This document shows positions 8,136-16,635 of a stretch of DNA of 20,910 nucleotides, piece after piece. The notes beneath the pieces are model-generated. The model ran no database searches, had not been told where the DNA came from, and saw only the letters and a list, made by a program, of their open reading frames with translations. Origin of the DNA: Symbiodinium natans (lineage: Eukaryota > Sar > Dinophyceae > Suessiales > Symbiodiniaceae). Every line of letters starts with the position of its first letter. Positions within the stretch are counted from its first letter, which is position 1. Made by a program: the position numbers and the translations under genes. The DNA is taken from NCBI GenBank assembly GCA_905221605.1, contig CAJNDS010001376.1, positions 1 through 20,910 of the forward strand, written 5' to 3'.

Positions 8136-8400
8136 GAATTCCGTCATTGCAGCAACCTGAGGCGCGCTTGGACTGCGGGCAACGCTCAGCTCACGCAGCT
8201 GGATCCAACCTCTTCGTCCTCTTCATCATCCTCCTCCGGGCATCCTGCGTCGTTGATGTGTTCTTTTTTAAGTATATACACACCATCTTGTCTGGCAGGA
8301 CTTCGAGCTCAAGCGAGGTGCCTACGCCCAAGGTCCGGCGTCGCATGCAGCGCAGACACGCACCGCAGACGAGCGGGGGCTGTCAACAACAATCTGACTA
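8136..8400 (+). CDS. Possible Ser-rich exon pair, uncertain
   Basis: The frame open from 8136 reads NAQLTQLDPT followed by nine Ser and GHP. A 50-nt GT-AG intron (8249-8298, pyrimidine-rich, ending CTGGCAG) would join it in frame to ATSSSSEVPTPKVRRRMQRR at 8299, which stops at TAG 8396-8398. It could be the 3' part of the gene starting at 7829. No domain is recognised. The evidence is only composition and a plausible intron. Confidence 0.2.
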
Positions 8401-8717
8401 GGAGAACGGACTTGCAGATCGAGAGTCCTCGGCCCACGACATTCGCCATGAAACGGTTCGAGGCGTGCCATCTTCCTCTGCTTCGAGGCACTCTGTCGCG
8501 CTTGCTCGTTCGTTGTGATGGAGAGAGTCTTGCGTTGTCGAGCAGGACCCTCAATGTGAACGAAGTGACGACCTCGAAAGCCCGCGTTGAACGATCCGCC
8601 GAGAGGCCGCATCCTTTTAGAAGCTACACATGCAGTGAGAAATTGGCGAGCGCGCGCGCGCGATGACCCTTTGACTGCTCAGGACGCCGGCGCGTCGAAG
8701 ACCCCGCGCTCGAAAGA

Positions 8718-9427
8718 ATGACAGAGGCGTGCATCTGTGGCGTGTGCCAGGCGGTGAAGAAGAATGCAGAGGACATCGCGATCTGCCTTGCGTGCTCGCG
8801 CTGGATGGCTCCGGCGGTCCGGGTGCGGCGAACGAGTCCGGCTACTGTGTTTTCTGTAGCAGTGTGCGTTTTGAGCAATTGTCGTGGCTGCGTGATGGCC
8901 GCGTCGTGACAAGAGCCCTGGGATGCCTTTCGGAAGCTAGCAGAAGAGAGGCTCTCCGATTAATTGAGGTACATGGGGGCAAGAACATGGCAGCGGACTT
9001 CGAGAAACGTGTGGCACGTGCTCTGCACCGGAAGGACCCGGCACGCGCCAAGCGACGTGCCCGGGGTAGATACAACAAGAACCAAAATGTCCGAGGCAGG
9101 AGGTGCAAGGAGGAGGTACGCCGGAGCATGGAAGGCTTCGACAAGGAGACGGATTGTTGGGGCATCGCCTCGGTGGCGAAAAGTCGGAAGACCGATCGCA
9201 AAGGAGATGCTACGAGAAGCTGTGACGAGAAGCTGGCTGTCTCGGGCATCCGAGTCAGGAAAAAGCTCGCGCCTACTACGTCCTGGGGCGTGAGAACAGT
9301 GAGAACCTCGAGGAAGTCTCGCAAGTCCGACAAATCCCGAGACACATCTAGCACGGGTGAAAGCGCGCGTGCAACAGGAGAGGACAGGCCTCCAGCTGGT
9401 GGAACAGACCGGGAGGAGGCGTCCTGA
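8718..9427 (+). CDS. Cys-motif, highly basic protein with an apparent frameshift
   Basis: The reading starts at ATG 8718 (MTEACICGVCQAVKKNAEDI then AICLACSRWM) and must change frame between about 8805 and 8830, as one lost base would do, to continue in the frame ending at TGA 9425-9427. After the shift it reads GYCVFCSSVRFEQLSWLRDG. Together these give CxCxxC, CxxC and CxxC, a zinc-ribbon or RING-like arrangement seen only when both frames are combined. The remainder is about 200 residues, Arg/Lys/Ser-rich (ARALHRKDPARAKRRARGR; SRKSRKSDKSRD), suggesting nucleic-acid binding. No intron of sensible length fits the shift, so it is a mutation, a sequencing error or a decayed gene. The family is not recognised. 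A hairpin (9465) lies 37 nt past the stop. Confidence 0.5.
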
Positions 9428-9430
9428 GCG

Positions 9431-9610
9431 CCGTCGCTCACCTGCCGCATTTTCGTTGTTCTTTGCGGAGCGGGCCCTGCCCCCGCAGAGACCGTACTAC
9501 CTGCCCATGCCCAGAAAACGTTTGAGCGTGCCAGACTTTCAGATCATGACTGCATGTGTGTGTGGAGCAGACGTTGCCTGTCTCGACGTGCCATTTCTAC
9601 CATGGTGAGT
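9431..9610 (+). repeat. ~175-bp direct duplication, copy 2
   Basis: Second copy of 7756-7934, including hairpin, start codon, first exon and GTGAG donor. It shows that a promoter/leader/first-exon block was duplicated around the Cys-motif gene, which lies between the two copies. Confidence 0.9.
9465..9486 (+). other. Bulged intergenic hairpin, copy H4
   Basis: Identical in sequence to H3 (7791-7812): outer arms GCGG/CCGC, bulge AGC, inner arms GGGC/GCCC, loop CCT. It sits 37 nt after one stop codon and 20 nt before the ATG at 9507. As a duplicate it is not independent evidence for the fold. Confidence 0.8.
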
Positions 9611-10162
9611 TCGACACGTGATGCGGCTACAGCAGTCGGAGCCACGTGTGTTTGCCGAGACGAGGTTACCTGTTACTTCGAGCTCTCAACGCTTGATCTT
9701 TGTAGATCCCCGCAGCTCCTCTTCTCAAGTCAGCGTCGACAGCTCGGTTATTCGTTTCAGGGATGGATCGAGCGCATCTGCTGCGCCCGCTCTCACCCAG
9801 CTACTGTCTGTCAGGCGCACTCATGGCGATGATTCTCATCGTCCTTCCAGCATATGTGGTGCCTGGGGCTCAGTCGATCGATTCCCACGAACAGCATCGG
9901 CGAATCAATCAATGACATGCCTAAGGACAACAGTCGCAGTCCTCACAAGTGAGGAGCACCGCAACTTGCTGCAGGCTGGCTCCTTGAGCAGGCCTGGCCA
10001 GGCATGGCTGTCTACTCTCGCGTGTTCGTCTTTCAGGCCTTGCGCGACCTCGATGAACAGGAAGGCCACACGGATGCCAGGCTTGCTGCAAGGATTGCCA
10101 GGCTCGCGTGCGGTGCTCGGCTCGCCGTTGTTCTAAAAATCAGGTCGCGAGTTGCTGTGTAG
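9507..10162 (+). CDS. Three-exon small gene, 127 aa, with GT-AG and GC-AG introns
   Basis: Exon 1 is 9507-9604 (MPRKRLSVPDFQIMTACVCG..., phase-2 donor ATG|GTGAGT). Exon 2 is 9815-9974 (RTHGDDSHRPSSICGAWGS... to ...LTSEEHRNLLQ). Exon 3 is 10037-10162 (ALRDLDEQEGHTDARLAARI..., stop TAG). Intron 1 is 210 nt GT-AG; intron 2 is 62 nt GC-AG with acceptor GTCTTTCAG. Exon 1 and the start of exon 2 are paralogous to 7829-8106; the end of exon 2 plus exon 3 are paralogous to 3302-3543, with the GC-AG intron at the same codon. The protein carries CVCGADVAC near its N-terminus and a charged helical C-terminal half; no known domain. It lies 585 nt upstream of the Rep/Helicase, as 3302-3543 lies just upstream of the OTU gene. 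Confidence 0.6.
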
Positions 10163-10747
10163 AGTTGCAGCTACAAGGAACCACATCCCGGACGACGCGT
10201 GCGACGTCGCCACCGCACCGGGCTGGCCGCCTTCCTGCCTTGCTCTTTCGTGCTTTCCGTGTCTCGCTCTCTCTCCTTGCTCTGTAACTTTCCAGGTTCT
10301 TGATGCTTGATGTGAGGAGTGAGGCCTCGCCGCCTTCACCCTTTTCTTTCGAAGACAGGCCAGGCCAGACGCCACGCTTCGCTGCAGAAGGGCCAAACAT
10401 CTAGCCGATGTCGTTTTCGAGCGACATGCATCCGATGCCTCGGGCATGTGACTGAGGTTTCGAATCATCGCCGTCAGTGATGAGGAGTCGTTAGCCCGGA
10501 AAATGTCGCAGAGACACGTTGATCATGCTCAAGAGCTGTGTACCACACTCAGAGACAGCACACTGTCCTCAGGTCATGCAACGATTCTCAAAGAGACGGT
10601 GATCCGAAGGATGCGTGGCCGGGCTCTTATAATCAACGATTGTAGAAGCTTGAACGGCTTGAACGCATAACCAATACTGTACTAAGGGGTATTCCCGACC
10701 CTGTCGGTGCATCACAGCGCCAGCCTTAGCAGAACCATGCGTAATCT
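10163..10747. other. No gene recognised; upstream region of Rep/Helicase
   Basis: There is no supported coding region. It contains a CGACGTCG palindrome (near 10200), a hairpin with arms ATGTCG and CGACAT (10408-10427) and a TTATAAT stretch at about 10627. Any promoter or 5' element end would be expected here, but I cannot identify one. Confidence 0.4.
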
Positions 10748-13700
10748 TTGTGGCCGACATGTGGCTTTGCGCATAGGTCCGCATCGGATGACATGGAGGA
10801 AAACGCTGACCTTGTCTTGGACGTCGAGCAACAGGCCTTGACGGCGCGGCTAGCCGCCATGTCCGAAACGGACCCGGCGAGATTCCATGCATGTTTGCAA
10901 GAGATCGAGGAGGTTCTGGGAATAAGCGAAGTCGTAAAGCAACTCGAGCTTCTCAGCATCGCTTCCTCTTCGGCGGTCGACAACCTACTCCATGAAGAAC
11001 TTTCACACGGAGGCTCAAAGGACGGCGCCGGGAAGATTGACGCTGACAACGTCGTCGACGACGGTGCAAGCGAACCCCAAGTCCAATGGGCTTTGAAAAT
11101 CGGGCCACACTGGTGCAACAAGATCCTCTACGAGGGCAAGGAATGGGAAATTCGCGGTACGCATTGTCGAAAACACCTCGGGGAGCGCATCGGGCTGGCG
11201 CCATCTGGCAAAAACGCGCTTGTCGGAGAGGCTACCATTCGAGAATCTAGAGCCGTTTCCATGAAAGACTTGGAAGAGGCACGGCATCTGCATCACATCC
11301 AGAATGTCTGCGCGATTCCTTACGCTAAGCCATATGCGTGGATCCTTGAAGGCGTGCGTGCCTACGACCAACCCGTGCCGTACCATCACCCTCCTGGCTG
11401 CGTCAACTGGATTCCGCTGCGCCCGCCTACAGGGCCTACAGAGCGAGAGACTCCGGCCAGACGGCCTGCAAGATGCGCGGCTCCCGTGCACGCTTGGCCG
11501 CAAATGCTGGAGCGTAGGCAGAGCGGAATCGTGCAAAGGCCGGAGCATGAGATGCGGTACATCCACGGAGAACGAGAACGGATTCGGCGCCTGTCCAAGA
11601 AGTTCCCCGCCGTGTACAAGGAAAAAGTTCGACCCGAGCAGTCCTGGATGACTCAGAGAGCTCGTGCTTTTCGAACTTGGTGTGCGACCTCTTCGTGGAG
11701 AATGTGCAAGTGCTGCGGCCGTATGGTGCCCGAACCGTACAAAGCAACACACGCACGTGGCACTGCCCGCAGGGATGGCGCTTTGCCCGCGTGCAAATAC
11801 TGCCGATCCGACGGCAACGTCGGGTATTGGGCTCCCGACAAGAATGATGTACCTCGCAGATTGCGAAGTTTGCCTGTTGAGGTAATCGAGGCCCTCAGGC
11901 CCTTTCATCTGCACAGGGGCGGCGACTGTCGCGCGCGGCACGGATACGAGGTGCACTTGGACATGCTTCGCTTTTCCTTCAAGACGACGTCCGTGGAGAT
12001 GGCCTTGTCGCGCTTGCCTCGACGGGCGCGCAAGAAGGGCGAGAGGGCGTTGGAGCACCTGCTTAGGTCAGACCTGTCGTCGTACAAAGCTTTTTGGCGT
12101 CTGCACCACAAATTCTTGGAGAAGCGGAGGCGACAGATAGAAAGAGGAGAAATCGGGCCTGGAGCCCCCGTGAAGCGCCTGCCGGTAAGCTTCATCGAGA
12201 CCGTAGGGCTGGAGTGCTGCCTGTGGCCACACTTATATTGGCGGACGGACATGACTGAGACCCACACTCGCTTCATGGACGCCCGAAGGGCGAAGCGTCG
12301 GCGCCGCGCGGGCCCTTGGGAAAGCTCCGAGTCCGACTGCGGGGGCGATGCAGAGCACAGGCGCCACAGCGCCAAGGCCAGCTTTCTCGCCAAGGCCCAC
12401 TCCTGCATCGTCGGGTACAACAGCGACCCTGCTCTGCTGCAGTTTGTGTACGACTTGTGGCTCTTCACCACAGTGGGTGGAGCGCGGCACTCGTCCCAAA
12501 GCACCAGCATTCGAGAAGCTTTGGCATCCAAGCCGTACTCGCCAGAGTTATGGCGAGGCTACCACGCAGCTTTGGTGGATCTCCAGAGGCAGCTAGGCTG
12601 GCCGCAGCTGTTCATAACGATAGCACCCTACGAGTGGAGCTTTCCCTATCATGCCTGGCTTGAAGACGAGCTGGCCAAGAGTTTGCAAGCCCGCCTGCAC
12701 ATGCCGGTAGCTGAAACCCTTCACCTAGCGCATGTGCTCACGCAAACTGTGAAAGGCCTTCTGACAGGCAGCAACGAAGGTATGCAAGGGGAACAAAACC
12801 ATGTCTTCTCGACGTCCTCGCACGGAGGCGTGCGCAAGTGGGTGGCACGTCTAGAGTTCCAGGATGGCAAAAGAAAACGGGGGCAGCACAGGGACCCTCA
12901 GACCTATCACGGCCGAGGGACACTTCATGTGCACATTCTGCTGTGGCTCGAGAACATGCAGGCCATGAATCTTTCCAAGGACATCCGAGCAGACATCCCC
13001 GACGCATCGGAACCGGAACTGCGAGATCTGGTTCTGGAGTCGCAACTGGACTGGACGAGCAGCGGCTGGCCCATCCGAAAGGAGCCCACGAGGGTGTCGG
13101 AAGACTCCGGGCTGCTCGAGCTTCGGCATCCGCAAGATGCGCATGACCGGCACTGTCGCGCCTATCTCACGGATGTGCTCGCCGCCTTACACTGTCACGT
13201 GGACGTCGTAGCTTCCGACGGCCGAGCCATGATCCTCAAGTATTGCGCCAGTCCCTTGGAGGCAGGCAGCTGTGAGAAGGAACGTAGCGTGAGAGTCATG
13301 TAGTCGCCAACATGTGCACAGCCGAGGCTATCTTCCCAAGTTTTCAGGCTCTTTCGCCCAGGAGCTACTCAACGATCAAGCGAGCGGCTTCGCTTTGGCG
13401 AGACGCATTCTGGCCGACTATCATCCACTGCAACCTGAAATGGTCCTACAGCTGGCAGCCCAACAACATCCACAATTCTTGTGTCCGGCAGTCGTCCGCA
13501 AATTTGTCGTGCCCGTACCGTGGAAAAAAGACACAGCGGAGGTGGTCCGCAATTACATGACCTGCACATGGAGGCGCAAGAGCATGAGTCTCCTCGAGTA
13601 CCTGCGAGTCTCCGGCTCGGGGGGACAGATTGCCCAGCGCTACCGCCGCCTGCACAAGGCTCGCAAGGTGAAGAAACCTCTCACGCAGTGGATCAACACC

Positions 13701-15386
13701 TGCGTTGCGGAGGGAGAAATCTTGGTCGCGTGCATCATGTACTCGCACACAAACGACCTCCACTTCGGGCAGTGGCTGCTGCTGAACGTGCCCTTCAAAG
13801 ACGTCTCTGACCTTTGGGACGACCGAGTTGCCGGACTCCCGGAAGAGTTGCGTTACTTGGGCCTATGTCTCCTGCACCGACCAGACTTCTGGCGGCACCC
13901 ACATCGAATCATGGCAGACTTGCAGTTAGAGGCCAGGACAGACTTGTACATTACCAATGTGCTGGAGGTAATACGTGCTCGAACCGAGCTCATCGATGCG
14001 TTCTTTTCCGGTGAAATCCAGGAACCGGCACGGCCGCCAACAACATCGCAGGCAGTCAACGTTAACGTGCCTCCGCGTTTTGAGAAGTTGGCAGCCGAGC
14101 AGCAGCTTGTGGTGCGGTCTATCGGCGAGAGGGTCGCTATCGCGCTTCGGTGCAAATGGCCAGAGGACGCCGTGGAGGAGTCGTGGTGGCGCTACCTGGA
14201 TGCGCAGGCTGCATGTGCCGAGACGCGTGTCACGGCTATCCTTGGCCCCGCCGGCAGTGGCAAGAGCACGGCCGTGCAACTGGCCATCCGCCGAGCGGTG
14301 CAAGCCGGAGCACACGTGGGCGTTGCCTGCCCCACTGGACTTCTTGCGTCCAAGTACAAGATCGACAACCCGGACCTGGATGTGGACACCGTGCATGGGA
14401 TGTTCGCGCTGCATAAGGAGGAAGTGAACACCTTGGAGATGATGAGCCTTTACGATCTTGTAGTGATTGACGAAATCGGACAGTTGCCTCTGTGGATCTT
14501 TGAGCGCCTTGTGCGGCTGTGGGACGCTTCAGATCGCCGTCCCGCATTAATACTGGTCGGGGATTTCTGCCAGCTGAGAGGCTCGGATGGAACCACGGCT
14601 AGACAAAGCGCGCGTTGGCGTGAGGTAGCCAAGATCCATCTTCACACTATGCGACGCTGCAAGTGCCCACAGCTGCGCTGGAAGTTGGAGCTCCTCCGCA
14701 GCGCCACTCCTTCCGGTCGCCAGCTACGCAGGATTCTGAAAAAGCACAGTGCTTGTTGCTCGGGGAACAACATGCCAACACTAGAGAACATGGCGCAGAT
14801 CCTACGAGAAACTCCTCGGACGCAGTTCGTGACCATCTCGCGACGTGGGTCCGCTCGTCTGAACCAGCTGGCGCTTCGGGTACTCTTCGGTGACTCGCAC
14901 CCCTTGGGCTACATGCTGACTGATCCGGAAGAGAACAGCAATAACTTCCTTGGTCAGTCGAGGATCGACGCGGCACCTCTCCGGATGGCCATGTATGCCG
15001 GCATGCGCGTGATGATCACCAAGAATGAGGACAAAGCGCACGGGTTCGTAAACGGCATGGGCGGAGTGGTGCAGCGGCTGCGCGCGAGCGGCGTCCAGGT
15101 CCTCCTCGACAACGGCAAGATCGTGCTGGTCCACGCGGTCACCCAGGACTACGAGCTCGCGGACGGGTCTGTGAGAAGAGTCACGGCGTTACCTCTGAGA
15201 CTCGGGTATAGCAGCACCCTGCACAAGATTCAGGGGGCCACCTTAGATCACGTGACGTTGTGGCTGGATGTGCCTTTTATCCGAGGGGCGGCCTACGTAG
15301 CCTTATCTCGGGTGCGAGAGGACGCCAATTGGCGGTTCCTCGGACGCATACAGACCAGGCACTGCCTGCCCGCCGCGTGCGACTGA
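10748..15386 (+). CDS. Helitron-type Rep/Helicase with N-terminal ASCH domain
   Basis: Exon 1 is 10748-13250 and exon 2 is 13327-15386, about 1520 aa after removing a 76-nt intron. The start may instead be Met16 at 10793 (MEENADLVLD). Residues about 115-205 form an ASCH (PUA-like) domain with GKEWEIRG, RIGLAPSGK and PYAWILE. C320-x2-C323 and C349-x2-C352 form a zinc motif. Residues 550-740 are the Helitron-like N domain (LFITIAPYEWSF), with HUH motif His727-Val-His729 in GTLHVHILLWLE. The Y2 tyrosines are Tyr832 and Tyr836 (KYCASYLPKF). From about 1075 follows a Pif1-type SF1B helicase: Walker A GPAGSGKST (1141-1149), Walker B VVIDEIGQL (DE at 1216-1217), GDFCQL (1246), LHKIQGAT, and AYVALSRVRE (1490). 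All motifs for rolling-circle transposition are present, so the gene looks intact, though transposon ends are not visible. Known Helitron proteins nick and join single strands with the Y2 pair and unwind with the helicase. A dinoflagellate host-retained Helitron gene is the alternative. Confidence 0.85.
13251..13326 (+). other. 76-nt GT-AG intron between the two Y2 tyrosines
   Basis: Unspliced, the upstream frame ends at TAG 13301-13303 and the helicase half continues in another frame. Removing 13251-13326 (begins GTCCCTTGG, ends CAGCCGAG) joins a phase-1 codon (A + GC = Ser) and turns ...MILKYC AS into KYCASYLPKFSGSF, restoring the YxxxY spacing and the LPKFS sequence expected after it. A second candidate, 13240-13321 (82 nt), keeps the frame but destroys the first Tyr, so I prefer the 76-nt version. 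Confidence 0.7.
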
Positions 15387-15412
15387 GGCAGCTTTCACAA
15401 TCTTATCTCTAT

Positions 15413-15434
15413 GCGGAGCGGGCCTCGCCCCCGC
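15413..15434 (+). other. Bulged intergenic hairpin, copy H5
   Basis: Outer arms GCGG and CCGC (plus T15412-A15435), bulge AGC, inner arms GGGC and GCCC, loop CTC. It lies 26 nt past the Rep/Helicase stop and 2 nt before an ATG at 15437. Flanking sequence is unlike H3/H4, so only the hairpin itself is conserved. Confidence 0.8.
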
Positions 15435-15436
15435 AG

Positions 15437-15544
15437 ATGCCCAGCGAGAAACCATCTGCAGGCATGAAAAGCCTCGCTTTCACGGCGTCGCACCTCGTTG
15501 CCAGTCTTGGTTCAGTCAGAGCCACGTACGCAGATTATCCTTGA
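15437..15544 (+). CDS. Small ORF of 35 aa after hairpin H5, uncertain
   Basis: The translation is MPSEKPSAGMKSLAFTASHL... to ...ATYADYP, TGA. It begins directly after the hairpin with MPS, slightly like MPRKRLS of the exons after H3 and H4, but homology is not convincing. It could be a leader peptide, a first exon or chance. Confidence 0.15.
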   Translation: MPSEKPSAGMKSLAFTASHLVASLGSVRATYADYP

Positions 15545-15660
15545 AGGTCGAGAATGAAGGAGATGCGCCAAAACGTTTTACAAGAACTGCAGCCTCTTTC
15601 GGTCCAACCAAACGCTTTAATTGCAATATCTCACTTTTGGAATGCAAGTACGTTAAAGTC

Positions 15661-15690
15661 TATATGTATACATATATATATATATGTATA
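15661..15690. repeat. TA-rich microsatellite
   Basis: Alternating TA with TATGTATA and TATACATA variants, followed by AAGTATAATC. Confidence 0.9.
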
Positions 15691-15794
15691 AAGTATAATC
15701 GTACAAAGTCGGAGAACAGAGGCCCGCGAGCATGTGCCGCACACTCGCTGAGGTCGGGGGGCCATGTGGTCGTCCTCGTCGGCACGGTCGTCAC

Positions 15795-15969
15795 GAAATG
15801 CTCACAGCAAGATGACAGCAAGGAAATGTGCTCACAGCAAAATAACAACAAGAAAATGCTCACAGCAGCACTATAGCAAGGAAATGCTCACAGGAAAGGC
15901 TCACAGCAGGATGGCAGCCAGGAAATGCTCACAGCAGGATGGCAGCAAGGAAATGGCAGCAAGGAAATG
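15795..15969. repeat. ~28-bp minisatellite (GCTCACAGCA type)
   Basis: About six imperfect copies of a unit containing AAATGCTCACAGCA and GATGGCAGCAAGG. The last copies shorten to GGCAGCAAGGAAAT before the palindromic satellite begins. Confidence 0.85.
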
Positions 15970-16635
15970 ACGTTTATAGTTCAGGCGCTAATCTATAAAG
16001 AGTGGCTCCTAAACTATAGACGTTTATAGTTTGGGCGCTAATCTATAAAGAGTGGCTCCTAAACTATAGACGTTTATAGTTTAGGCGCTAAACTGTAAAG
16101 AGGGGCTCCTATACAGTGAACGTTTATAGTTTAGGCGCTAAACTATAAAGAGGGGCTTCTAAACTATAGACGTTTATAGTTTAGGCGCTAAACTATAAAG
16201 AGTGGCTCCTAATCTATAGACGTTTATAGTTCAGGCGCTAAACTATAAAGAGGTGCTCCTGAACTGTAAACGTTTATAGTTTAGGCGCTAAACTATAAAG
16301 AATGGCTCCGAAACTAAAGACGTTTATAGTTTAGGCGCTAAACTATAAAGAGGGGATCCGAAACTATAGACGTTTATAGTTTCGGCGCTAAACTATAAAG
16401 AGGGGCTCCTAAACTGTAAACGTTTATAGTTTAGGCGCTAAACTATAAAGAATGGCTCCGAAACTATAGACGTTTATAGTTTAGGCGCTAAACTATAAAG
16501 AGGGGCTCTTAACCTATAGACGTTTATAGTTTCGGCGCTAAACTATAAAGCCTGACTCCTAAACTATAGACGTTTATTGTTTAGCCGCTAAACTAGAAAG
16601 GTTGGCTCCCAAACTATAGAAACGTTTATAGTTTA
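15970..16635. repeat. 50-bp palindromic satellite, 13 monomers
   Basis: Each 50-bp monomer contains TTTATAGTTTAG, GCG and CTAAACTATAAA, a perfect 12-bp inverted repeat around a 3-nt centre. The junction between monomers (CTAAACTATA-GACGTT-TATAGTTTAG) makes a second, 10-bp inverted repeat. Every strand therefore alternates between two possible cruciforms. The spacer after the first palindrome (GAGGGGCTC, GAATGGCTC, GAGTGGCTC) varies most. Confidence 0.95.

Noticed and set aside
10953-12531. Long antisense frames opposite the Rep/Helicase
   Set aside because: They are shadows of a GC-rich coding strand whose sense protein has clear domains.
13240-13321. Alternative 82-nt intron in the Rep/Helicase
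   Set aside because: It keeps the frame but removes the first of the two conserved tyrosines; the 76-nt intron restores YxxxY.
15413-15450. Hairpin H5 as the Helitron 3' terminal hairpin
   Set aside because: No CTRR end follows within about 15 nt, and the same hairpin occurs between other genes, so it is not a terminus.
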